DNA of 64,000 nucleotides, taken from Tetrahymena elliotti 4EA. Its lineage: Eukaryota > Ciliophora > Oligohymenophorea > Hymenostomatida > Tetrahymenidae. Position 1 is the first letter of the stretch; each line of letters begins with the position of its first letter. Positions 1 to 10,927 of the stretch are shown here, in pieces. The notes under the pieces were generated by a model. The model saw nothing but the letters and a program-made list of their open reading frames with translations, was not told where the DNA came from and ran no database searches. The stretch lies in NCBI GenBank assembly GCA_000231825.2, contig JH720373.1, forward strand, positions 172,285-236,284. The letters are read 5' to 3'. Made by a program: the position numbers and the translations under genes.

Positions 1-817
1 AAATTTGAAATATAATTAAGTCTATAAAATTGTCTCTAGCTTAAGTTGATTTGAACTAATAGATTGATGGTAATTAGATGCCCATACAACAAAAATCAAA
101 TAATTATTAGACAGATTTGAATATAAAAATATGAGAGGGAGAAAAAGAGTCTTACTTATCAGAAAAATATATAATATAATTAAGAGAATTGGTATGGTGA
201 ATATTAATTAAATGTTGGTTCTAATGTTAATTCAAAAGTAAAGCGAATCTATTTAATTAATCACAGAAAAGGAGGAAATTTAAATGGAGTCGGTGTTTTC
301 AAAATAACAAATTTGTGCGAATAGAAATAGTGGTAAAATATGATATGAGTAAATAAAGACTCAGATAGAATTAGCAATAAACAAGATGAGTTTGTATTAG
401 GTGATGTATTATTTATTAATTCATTAGTTCTTTGGAAGATAGCTTTTGTTTATTTGTTAGCTACTTGCTTGCTTGCTTGTTTGATGTATATAGATAGGGT
501 GAATATCAGAATATAGGATTAATTAGAAAAAAAGAATAATCTGCTTGTTTGTATGAAGAGGAAAATAAAGACAGGCAATAAATTAATTTCTTTGGCGCTG
601 AATAAATAACTTAGAAAAAGAATAATAAACCTCAAAAAAATCTTAAAGTAATTAAAGCAGGTGTATAAAGGGTCTTTAAAAATACACATTTTTAATTCGA
701 TTACATTTCAAGATAGGCAAATATCCAACAAGTAGATTAATTATCAAACGGTAAACATAGTTAGTGGTACGTGCATTTCACACTTCTCTCACATTTAAAT
801 ACAATTTTCACAAAAAT
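1..817. other. intergenic, no gene supported
   Basis: AT-rich sequence upstream of the first gene. I see no frame with protein-like composition. A short GCTT/TTGC microsatellite lies near 463-483. The last 100 bases presumably hold the promoter and 5' UTR of the 818 gene, but no motif can be named. Confidence 0.6.
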
Positions 818-3318
818 ATGGATTCAACCACACCTCTTCCTTTATCAGCTTATGGAAATATCTCCTCTGCTGCAAAATAGCAAAATCACTTTATGTTTAA
901 TTTTGACTAAACAGCCATAAAAAATATGGGCTAAGTTGCTGTAAATACTGGTGGCAAGCCTTAGCTTTCTCAATTTAGTGCTGCTCCTAATGACAAATAT
1001 GAATGGGCATAAGATTTAAATGGGGGTGCCTTGCATAGTCCTAACCTCTTTTCTAAAACTTATGCTTATACTCCTATTATGACTGGTGCTCCTTATTCAA
1101 GTTTAGCAAAGGGATAAAACTTCTTCAACTTTGCTAACACTTCTGCTCACGACGATAATACTATTCAGTAAATGCATAATGTTGCAAATCCTAATGGTGC
1201 TCCTTTTGGTGCTTCCTAGTAATAGCTATAGCAAATTTGTGGAGATAATTTAAATTCTTTATATGGAAATACAGCTATTAATAATATTTAAGCTACTGTT
1301 GTTGGAAATCCTTTGATGTAAACTCAGCAACAAAACTACTAGGCCTCTACGAATGGGGCTATCAACATTTTGCAAGCTCAAAAGATGAGTGAAGAAGCTC
1401 AGACACCATTTTAGATGGACGGTACCTTTTAATTTGGAAATTTTAATGGACAATAAATGAATAATTAAGCTAATAATGGCATAAATGCATAGGGTGGTAT
1501 TATTGGTGTTGGTGCTAACAACAAAACAGGGCAAAATGGAGTAAAATTTCAAAAATAATAATTAATTAATTAATTATCTTATGATTTATATTTTTTTATA
1601 TTTAGGTAGTACAATAAGGATAATTCATGGGTCAACCCTAATAATACTCTTAGCAATCAAGCTAATAGGGATAGTAACAATAATAGATTTCTCAATAGCA
1701 ATAATAGAGTTAACAATAACAATAATTCTAAAATTTGTAGAAAAATTAGTTCTTAAATCACCCATTTAGTAATTTTAGCAATTAGCCCAGCGAGTAATAA
1801 TATTAGGATTAATTCTAAGCTGCCAATGCAGCTAATTCTTAATAAATGGGTTCTTAAGTTGCTGCTGGTGCAAATTCATCTGAAAGAAAAAAGCCACAAC
1901 TTTTATTAAATGTTAATATAGCCCAAAATAATAATAATAATGCTAACAATAACTAAAATCCCCAGCAATCAAATTAGCCAAATACCAACAACCCTCAAAC
2001 AAATTAGAATGGACCACTCAATACAACTGAGGGAAACAATTTTTACTTCTAATAATACAATAATTTAGGATTAGCCCCTTTTACTCCGATTGGACCACCA
2101 CCTTCTATTAGCATTTAAAATATTAATGGAGCTCCTCCATCTTCAAATTTTCCTCCATTCACTGCTAGAGATAATTAATAATTCTAAAATTTTTTCTTTA
2201 ACTAAGCAAATATTTCTTAGATTCCTGATTAATATCCTCTTTTAACTCCAGGTGCCAACACTGGTTATAATAAATAGCAATTTTTCTACCCAACAGCTAG
2301 TGCAGATTAGCAAACACAGTTCATTTAATAGTAATATGTAGTATAAACTCCTAATCCCCATCACCCTAATGGATAGCAGTATATTTAATAACACCCAAAT
2401 TAATTCCCTTCCTAGCAATAGTAATAGCAAGCCTAATAATAATAAAATCAATAATATTAGTAGTAACAACAACAGCAACAATAACAATAATAAAATAACT
2501 AGTAATAGAGTCTATTGCATCAATAAAATTAAGCACAAGGTAATGATGCTAATAATGCTTTGTAAAGTAGCACAGATAAAAAGGACAAAATAAAAAAGTA
2601 AAATTTGAAGCTAGATATAACGTAAAAAGATAATATCGCGAATGGTAAAATTTCTAACTCTGATAAACCTCTTTCTGAAGAAAAAAAGAAAGGCTTGAAC
2701 AATTTAGGAAGTGGAGTTATAGATTCAGCAGGTAAAATAACAAGAAATTTCCAAGGAGAAGAAGAATAGGATAAAAACATTCTAAGTATGCTTTAAAAGA
2801 ATAATCACCAAAATAATATTAGTCCAAGTAGCTACTTAGATGCAGCTAATATGAGTCTTATCATAGACTTCTATTAAAAAGCTAACTCTGAAAAGAAATA
2901 ATAACTCTATGAATTCCTTTCAAGCTAGTAAAACGATGATAAAGAAGAAAATTCAAAAAACAAATCTTAAAAGATCATAGAATATATTATCACAGCTAAT
3001 ACTAAACGTATAGGATCTCTAACTCTACAACAGAGAATGGAAAAAATTTAAAAATACAGAGAAAAAAAAGAAAGAAGAGCTCAAACATCTCTTGTTAAGT
3101 ATAAAAAATAACAAATCGCTGTCTCCAAAAAACCTAGAGATAAAAACGGTAAGTTCCTTAAATAAGAGGGTAAAAATGGAAAATCCAAAAAACAGAAAAA
3201 TATGGAGGAGTAACAACAAGAACATCCTACTTAAGAATAACAATTACTTAATGAACAAAAAATTCCTTTAGAATTATTAAATTAAAAAGACCATCAAAAT
3301 AATTATAATCACGAGTGA
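818..3318 (+). CDS. Q/N-rich protein with a CCT-like basic motif
   Basis: Two exons, 818-1540 and 1606-3318, separated by a 65-nt GT...AG intron (1541-1605), encode 811 residues with TAA/TAG as Gln. The first three quarters are low-complexity (Asn, Gln, Gly, Ala, Pro, Ser), with runs of Gln codons around residues 480-550. Near residues 713-760 sits a basic segment beginning QQRMEKIQKYREKKERR, continuing with VKYKKQQ and a KPRDKNGKF end. That layout (R..KI.KYREK+..R, about ten residues, V+Y..+, then PR.K.G.F) resembles the CCT motif of CONSTANS/TOC1-type regulators, which carries a nuclear signal and contacts NF-Y partners and DNA. The tail is acidic and Gln-rich. Inference: nuclear transcriptional regulator. 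Intron and frame are well supported by continuous composition on both sides; the CCT assignment is by eye. Confidence 0.8.
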
Positions 3319-4512
3319 GTAAATATTTCTTTGTAACATGCCTCTCTAATATCTCAATTATTATATTCTTAATATTATATTAACTATTCCAAGGTTTCTT
3401 CCTTCATAACTAATTCCAAATATTATATAAATTCATTTAATTATATTATTAAACACATAAAAAACAAACAAGTAAACCAACAAATCAATAATCAAACAAA
3501 CAAACAAATGAATAAATCAATATCTACTTTTTTTCTTTTTGTCTTCCTATTCATTCATACATATTTATCTCATCATTTCAAATAAAGTCCTCATTTTTCT
3601 AAAATAATTTCTTTGTCCGTCTAGTAAATTCTAAATATATTTTGCCAGAAATTATATAATAAAAAGAAAATAATAATCCTTCTGTTCTATCTGTATTTAT
3701 TCAAGTATGAATTAATCTTTTACCCAAAACAAAAACAAAATTTCATAACCTAATTTTGTGATGAAGAAAATACTTACAAATCTTAAGAAATTTATTTAAT
3801 TTTGAATGAACATTAGAAAATAAAATAAAAAATAAATTGAATCTAATAAAATTATTGATTAAATAATTATATTTTTGATACAAATTGATTGATAGCTTAA
3901 AAGTATTTATTATTTTTAAATTTTTAACTATAAAATGAATTACTATTGCTGCATTTTGGCATAATAATAGAATCAAAAAAATGATTTCTTTTTAGAAAAA
4001 TCAAATAAATTATTCAACATTTTCTAAAATAATTATATTAAAGAGACATAGATATTAATTTCACAAATACTCTAATTAAAAATTGAGGTAAAATTCTATT
4101 TTAAAACTATTTATTGCATATAAAAGAACAGACAGTGAAGTCAATAAAAAGCTATCTTGATCTATAAGAATTTTATTTATCTATTTTTATTGAAATTCGT
4201 TTTTAGATATCTTTAAAAAAATGCTTTTTTAATCTAAATTATTTCTAATTTTATTAAAAATATTTGTGAATATACATTTATTAAAATAAAAATTAACAAA
4301 TAGTTAAAAATTCTTCTACATCTATTTATTACATATATTTTAAGCTAATTAATAAGTAATTAATCTAAATTTTATTTTAAGGTATTTAGTAGAAACTATT
4401 TTATCTTAAACAACATCAATCAATCAAACAATGAAAATTTATTTTAAAATATTTTTTAATCCATAAAATAGCAAATGTATTGAGATTTGTAATAATAGCA
4501 AAATAAATCTTT
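3319..4512. other. intergenic between convergent genes
   Basis: Holds the 3' flanks of the CCT-like gene and of the convergent patatin gene. It contains short A/C-rich microsatellite-like stretches (repeated AAACAAACAAACAA near 3460-3510) and homopolymer-rich AT sequence. The only standard-code ORF (3743-3976, -) has no protein-like composition. No RNA gene is seen. Confidence 0.55.
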
Positions 4513-5526
4513 TCAAATCATTTTAAATGCTCTAAGTAGCTTTTATTATTATTTATGAGCTTGTATATAACCTTTTACAAAATACTGATCAGCTATCTGA
4601 GGATCCCAAGTAAAATAAGAACCTGGAAATGTGAAAGATTATCCTTCAGCTGTTTGAATAACGCTTAAAAAATCTGGTCTTTCTCTCACTACTGGAAACT
4701 CACTACAAAATTCGGGAAGTACATTTAAAAAGATACAATCTGAATCTTTATTTCTAAATGGAAGAGCCATTGTCAAACCGCCATCTATAGCCGGGCTACC
4801 TTAATATAAATCAGAAAACTTGCCTGTTGTAACGAAGGGTATAGAGCATGAACAAGAAATAGCCTCGCCAAATTATTGAGAATCTTTAAAATGATCAATT
4901 AAAGTTTTTGTTATTCCAATAATATACTTTCTAGAAGAAATATAAAGATGTAGTGTTCCATTAAAAGGAACATTTAAATCTTAAGCCTCTAAATAAGCAA
5001 GGCTTGCCTATTCTTTGACATATTTAGTAGCATTAAAAAAGCCAAATGTTTCACTGTGAATTTTCCTCAAACTCTCCCTTAAATATTTTTCATACCAATA
5101 TTTCATATCTTTTTCAGAATAAATTGAACAAACAAAAAAGCTTGCAATACAGCTTCCTGAAGATACTCCTCCTACCCTATATTATTTTAAGATTTTTTTT
5201 GGTATAAATTCTGATAAAGCGTGCATATAACCAGCTTAGAAACTAATAGCACTCCCTCCTCCACTAAGCAATAACTCTTTCAAATCATTTACCTTAACTT
5301 ATTCACTCTACTCATAATATTTTAAATTTGATGGAATATCAGAATATTTCTTTATATTATCTACAGTTGAAAAACAATATCTAGAAGTGTAACCTTTTAC
5401 AACATTATTACACCAACTTGTCTATGGTTTGTATTACTTCTTGAATAATTATTATTAAACAGTTATTTTAAACTATTCTTTATTCAATGTATTCAAAGTT
5501 CTTTCAAATCTTTATAAAAATTTCAT
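4513..5526 (-). CDS. patatin-like phospholipase
   Basis: Single exon, 337 residues, start 5526, TGA at 4513-4515. No other in-frame ATG lies between the start and the upstream in-frame stop at about 5617. Patatin hallmarks appear in order: a glycine-rich oxyanion stretch LLLSGGGSAISF near residue 83, the nucleophile elbow GVSSGS (G-x-S-x-G) about 35 residues later, and the catalytic dyad partner in SPAIDGGL (DGG) near residue 245. The family hydrolyses acyl esters of phospholipids or neutral lipids with a Ser-Asp dyad. Length fits a bare patatin domain with a basic N-terminal extension. No signal peptide or membrane segment is obvious, so a soluble or lipid-associated enzyme is inferred. A decayed copy of its 5' end may lie near 10085-10260. 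Confidence 0.88.
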
Positions 5527-6352
5527 CTTTCTCTCTTTTTATTATTTTTATTGATAAGAAAGAACCACCACTTTCTAATTTTTATTTATTTATTTTTTTG
5601 AAATAAAAAAGATATCAGAAATTTTTAAATTTTGTTCAGTATAAGAAATGTTTTGTAAGTAATTTATGTAAGTGTAAAAAAAATATCCAATCGTTTGGAA
5701 TTTCATTCTTAAAATAAATATTTTTTGTTTATTAAAAAAAATCTAGGATACCTAAATCTTTTTAAATCTTTGGATTTCTAAATTTAAACAATAATATTCA
5801 GCAAGAAAGAACCGAAACCCTTTTGGATTCCTTCAAAACCAATGAACTTTTAAAAACAAACCTTATACTTTGAGATAATACAAAAAAATGGATAACTTCC
5901 TTTATCTTTGAATTTTGTTTCTTCAACATTTATTTAAAAAATGAGAAAGAAATTTTCTTTAAAAAAATGCAGATTTTATTATTTTAATTCATTAAAAAAA
6001 TGTAGTTTTGTTTTTTGCGATAATAGATACCATAATAGGGAATATTTTGAATTTTCATCCTGAAAAATATATTTTGTTTATTGAAAAATCTAGGCGAAAA
6101 GCTAAGGGAGGGACTAAAATACTTCCTCTTATAAAATCTATTGATTTCTAAATTTTAACAATATTTTTTATCATTAAAAAAAATAAATTTTCATTTGTTT
6201 GTAGTATTAGAGAACAATCATAGGGAATATTGTAAATAAAATATGATTAACTTTAACAAATTTAAAAAAAATATGAAACCAAAAGTAGTTTCAATACAAA
6301 ATTAAGATTAATAAATGTATAAATAAATAGATATTTATTTTTCAAGTTCAAT
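5527..6352. repeat. intergenic with a degenerate direct repeat
   Basis: Sequence around 5680-5800 recurs in altered form around 6030-6165, offset about 347 bases. Shared blocks include TTTGTTTATTnAAAAAtCTAGG, then an AAATCTnTnGATTTCTAAATTT block and an AACAATA block. Each is followed by an A-rich stretch. No coding sequence is supported. Confidence 0.5.
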
Positions 6353-9300
6353 TCACAACTATTTTAGATTGAACTATTCTAAGATTTCTTCTAATCTTTT
6401 TTAAATTTTGAATTATATCTTATTTGTATTCATCGTAAGACCAACTATTTAAAAAAATATTGATTAACGGAAGATAGAATTATTTGATAAATTTACATTT
6501 TGAAAAAGAGGTACTATAATTTCTTCAAACTCCTTAAATTTTGTGCTATTTCTTTCAAATATTTTATGTTTACGTAATTAATATCTAAACAGATACTTAA
6601 TATAAAATAAATAAATATTATATTTTTTCATGGTTGTAAATGATAAATTTTACTTTAAGTCTATGTGTAAACATTTCAATTTAGAAAGATTAGATATAGA
6701 ATCAACAATATCATTAAAGAGGATGAGCGAATATTCCTTATCTTCCTCATCACTATCAGCATAGATATTATCAGAATAGTTATTATTACCTCTGAAGTAT
6801 TTAAAATTTTAAATATAAGAAATGATTTAAGTTTGTCATACTACAAAAGAACAAATTATAAATTGATTAAGTTCTTTACACCCTCAAAAAAAAGATAGAG
6901 AAATAAATGCAATTCATTTTTATTATTAATTTACCCAACCAACAGAATTAAAGATTCTAGCTAAACTAATTTACTTAGGTTTTATTTAATTGCTCCAACT
7001 TCATTGTCAGGATATTTATTTTCACTTTAAATTATATTAATCAACCATTTAATTATTTAAAATAATTTAATTTACTTTATATTTAGTCTTAGATAATTAA
7101 GGTTTTAGAGAGATCCTATTTCTTCTAAAATTATGCGAATTCCCTTACTATTAAGATCATTACTCCTGATTTAATTATTGATAAAAATTATTTTTTTAAA
7201 TTAAATCACACTCAATAATTATCAAAAAATAAATATTAAAGTACTCTAAGTCTAAGTCTAAATATTTCAATTTCTAAAGTTATTATGCTTATTATTTCAA
7301 TTTAGAAAACTAATTGCCAATCTGGCAAGCCCTAAATGTTTTTTATAATTTAATTAAATAAATGAAAAAATATTTCTTATAAATTAACTGAAAAGATAGC
7401 TCTAGTTTCTCTAACTTTGTGCATTAGCATACTGCACAAAAAATATTTTCAAATCCTGTCTTCCCTAATTAATTTGTACTTAAGAGTAATAATTAGAGAT
7501 TAAGCTAATATTTTAACAATATAATACCTAAATTAAAGGTTAAGTTAATTAAGGTCTTAACAATTAGCTATCGCTTAGCTAAACAAAACAGTCCCATTTT
7601 AGTTTATCATGTTTGATCTATATAAATTAAGGTTTAAATATTTAATTAATTATTATTTTAATGAAGTTTTACTCTAAATTTAAACTCAAAAAAGTCAGGT
7701 TTTTGAAATAATTAAGTCCTGTTGCTAGTGACTCAAGTCCATGATTAGTCAAAAAATTATTTCTAAGTTATAATTGTGTTAAAAATAAATACAAATATTA
7801 ATTAAAAATAAGTAACAATACGATAAGTTTAATTAAAGAATCTTCAAGTTTTTGCAATTAGATATCTGGTTGCATAGTTTTTCTGATCCAGAAACTCCTA
7901 ATTTATTGAATCTTTTAACAAAAATAACAAAAAATAAACCATTAAATTTTAAATTAAAGAATCAAATATTTACGAAAAATCAAGAACAAGATTAACTAGA
8001 TTTTTAGCCTTAGATATTGTTTCACCAATTTAGTCAGCTTTGCTTTCATCTAAAAAGTTACTTCTATTAAAATTTTGTTATTATTTAGGACAATTACTAA
8101 AATAGTTTATCAATTAATTGATTACCCGACATTCAAATTTAGAGAAAGCAAATTTTAACATTAATTTAAATTCTATTCAATTTATTCTAATCTATTTTAA
8201 TCAAGATTCATGTACCTTTTCAAAATATTTTTGCATTTTTAAATTACTCAATTAGAAAAATAATTTTTAAACATAAAAAATCATATGTTTAAATTTTTGG
8301 AGATCACATTTTTTTAATTATTTTGCCATTCAAAAATAGTCAATAATCTTTCTTTTTTTTTGAATTTTTTTGTCAAAATTTTTTGTTATACTAAAGATAT
8401 GTTCATGTTATAAATATGATATTTTATCAGGTAGAATTATAAGCTTCTTGAAAAGCATATCTCATATGAAGAAAAGCAGGAGAGGGGGTAGTTAAGCTGG
8501 TAGGTAAAGCCATGATAAATTCTAATTAATGTTAGATATATTGTATGCTTTAATGGTTGCATTATTATAACCACTTAAAATATCCCTCTCCAATAAAAGA
8601 AGTTTATTCTTTTAATTATATATTGGCATAGATTTTAAGCTTTGAATTTTTAGTAAGAATATTATTTAGTTAGCAAAAATAGCCACATTTTTTGTTTGAT
8701 TCGCAAAACTTTAAAAGGCCTTTTACTATTTTAATTTAAGATTTTTGAAAAAATCTATAATTTAGTTTTTTATGCTTGTTTTTTTATACGTTTAGATGAT
8801 TCGATAATAAATAAATTTGATTATGATTTAATTTACTTGTTATTTATTTGTAATTCAGTCACTGAAATGTGTTTTGCTGTTGATAACTTTAAATTAACAA
8901 TTCATAAATATCAAACTTTTGAAATAAAGTACTTCATCAAGTGTAAGGCTTTAAGGTGATAAATCTTTTGTATAAAATATTTATTATCATTAACAAATTG
9001 TTTAAGTTGTTTTTAATATTTTACAATGCTAAGATTAAAATATTTAGATGATAAAATCTTTGTATTCTATTTATTTTTGGTTTTTTTTTTCATCTAACTC
9101 ATTTATTTGATCACCTTTTTAAAAATAAAACATTTTATTGAAAGCTTATCAGACCATATTTTTACTTAAAATTGTGTTTTCATAGTTTTTGTGTTGATTT
9201 TTATTTTTTATTTTGATCAAAACATCTTCTTATTTCTCATTTTTAGCTTTTAGAGAAACACAATCATATGAAATTTCATAAACATCCTCTATTTCTTGTT

Positions 9301-9409
9301 TCTCAGTTTAGTTCTACACATAATAAACTATTTACATCACATCAACAGTATCTATTGAGCAGTATAGTTTAGAAGAACAGAGTGATTCGTAAATTTTATT
9401 AGTTGACAT
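6353..9409 (-). pseudogene. decayed protein kinase-LRR gene
   Basis: Read on the minus strand from the ATG at 9407-9409, a frame encodes an N-lobe-like segment (ISYDCVSLKAKNE, then EDVLIKIK with a candidate ATP-binding Lys, then a helix-like ENTILSK) before a TGA. Further kinase-like pieces follow in shifted frames, such as EYKDFII and a VNDNKYFIQKIYHLK block where the catalytic loop should lie. Then come LRR-like pieces in several frames: GLESLATGLNYFKNLTFLSL (near 7690-7740), TLINLTFNLG, NLSKLVQLESL and SISNLSKLKCLHIDL (near 6655-6715). Frame changes and interrupting TGAs mark it as a broken gene. The kinase-then-LRR order matches a known expanded ciliate family. The last open piece ends at a TGA at 6353-6355. 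A 113-bp inverted-repeat element lies between the kinase and LRR parts. Confidence 0.6.
8479..8591. mobile_element. MITE-like inverted-repeat element
   Basis: A 113-bp block, visibly richer in G+C than its surroundings, starts GGAGAGGG...TTAAGCTGGTA and ends with the imperfect reverse complement (TAACCACTTAA...CCCTCTCC). The terminal match is exact over 8 bases and partial over about 25. It has no coding capacity. It lies inside the decayed kinase-LRR gene. Target-site duplication is not clear, so calling it a miniature transposon is inference. Confidence 0.5.
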
Positions 9410-10927
9410 TTTCTAGTTATATCTACTTAGTTATTATTTATTAACAATATTAATTGATAATGAAGATTTATTTAATAAATTTATTTACAAATTTTTAAAA
9501 GAAATCATGGGTAATTCCATTTAAGAATTGATTATTAAGCCGAATGTCTTAAATATGTATTAAAGTGTATTAGAAATTGATCAGAAAGATATACAATTAA
9601 TAGAAACAATAAAATGTGTAAATTAATTAAATTTTTAGTATTCAGAGAGAGAGAGAGACACAATAATAAAGAATATAAACTATTTACTTCTGATCAAAAT
9701 AAATTAAAGAACATAATTATTTAGAAGCACTTCTAATAATTTAATATTTTTCTTGTACTGTCTACATAGTTATTTATTAATAATGTTAATTTAAATTAAA
9801 GGTTTTAAAGAAAATTGATGTGACTCTCAAAGAAAATTTAATTCAAAATAAATAAGGGTACTACAGCCCAAAAGTAACTTTTTGCATGTAGAATCTATAT
9901 CTTTAGAATTTTAATCTAATATCAGAAAAATTTTGTATTTTAATTATACTGAGGAATTTTTTGTTTTCACGTAAGCAAAAAATTCAAAATTTGGTTTTTG
10001 AAGTAAACAGAAGCCAAAGCTCTATTTAGAGTTATTGAGAAAAAATTTTATGTAACTTTATTTAATATTATTTATTACACATACTTACTCATAAGTAGTT
10101 TGGATTATTTCTTGACTATTTGTATTTTTAAACTAAATATTGTAAATTTATTAAAATTTCTTTCTTGTCTTCAAAAATATTTATTTTTTTATTGATACGA
10201 AATGCTATTTTCTAATTTTAATTTTTTGAACTAAAAAAGAGATAAAAAATTAATAGAATTGGCTTGTAAATATTTTAAAATTAATATTGATTGTTTGGGT
10301 TTTTTAGAGTATTAGAGAGAGAGAGACAATAGGTAATATAGTAAGTAAAATAATATTTACAAATTTGTAAATATTTTGATTTGAATGAAATAGGTTTACT
10401 ATTAAATAAATTTCTCAATAAAAACTAAGATTAGTATATTAAACAAGAAACTTGAACTAAAATATGATTTTTTAAAATTGATTTTAAAAATCTTTTAATA
10501 GGTATTTAAATTCTAAAAAACAAACAACATTTATTAAAATAGTTTTAGTTTTACAGTTCATAAACTAACTATTTATGTCCCATTCACTCAAAACATTTAG
10601 ATAAAGAATCTTTTAATTTACTAGATTACAGGTTAGATAATTTTAATTATCAAACTTTTTTTAAGATCAAATTAATTATTTATTGGTGATTAAAAGAAGT
10701 ATTAAATAAAATTCATTAACATAAATTTGAAAAAAAAACATAGTGAATTAAATTTCAGAAATTATACAGAAATACTATCAACAATTATAATAGTAAAAGT
10801 AATAAAAATTTAAAACAATAAAAGATTTATTTAATTTTCAAAACCATTTTTATTTTTGATATTAAATAATTTATAAAAAATAATAAATTAAGAAGACAGA
10901 GTGTATTTTTGATAAGATTTTTTAAAA
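9410..10927. repeat. decayed duplicated sequence, no intact gene
   Basis: Several fragments resemble sequence elsewhere in the window. Bases about 10085-10260 resemble the 5' end and leader of the patatin gene (5420-5620). A block near 10300-10370 with GAGAGAGAGACAATAGGTAATAT resembles 6208-6250. The segment near 9861-9885 (CTACAGCCCAAAAGTAACTT) recurs near 11506-11531. A (GA)n tract is at 9644-9657. A short plus frame from 9508 begins MGNSIQELIIKP and runs about 100 codons, but has no recognisable domain. I read the stretch as remnants of segmental duplication. Confidence 0.45.

Noticed and set aside
2242..2487. Minus ORF with long Leu runs
   Set aside because: Antisense of the Gln-codon tract in the 818-3318 gene.
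9508..9830. Plus frame MGNSIQELIIKP of about 100 codons as a gene
   Set aside because: It lies among decayed repeats, includes a GA microsatellite and shows no domain; kept only as a remark.
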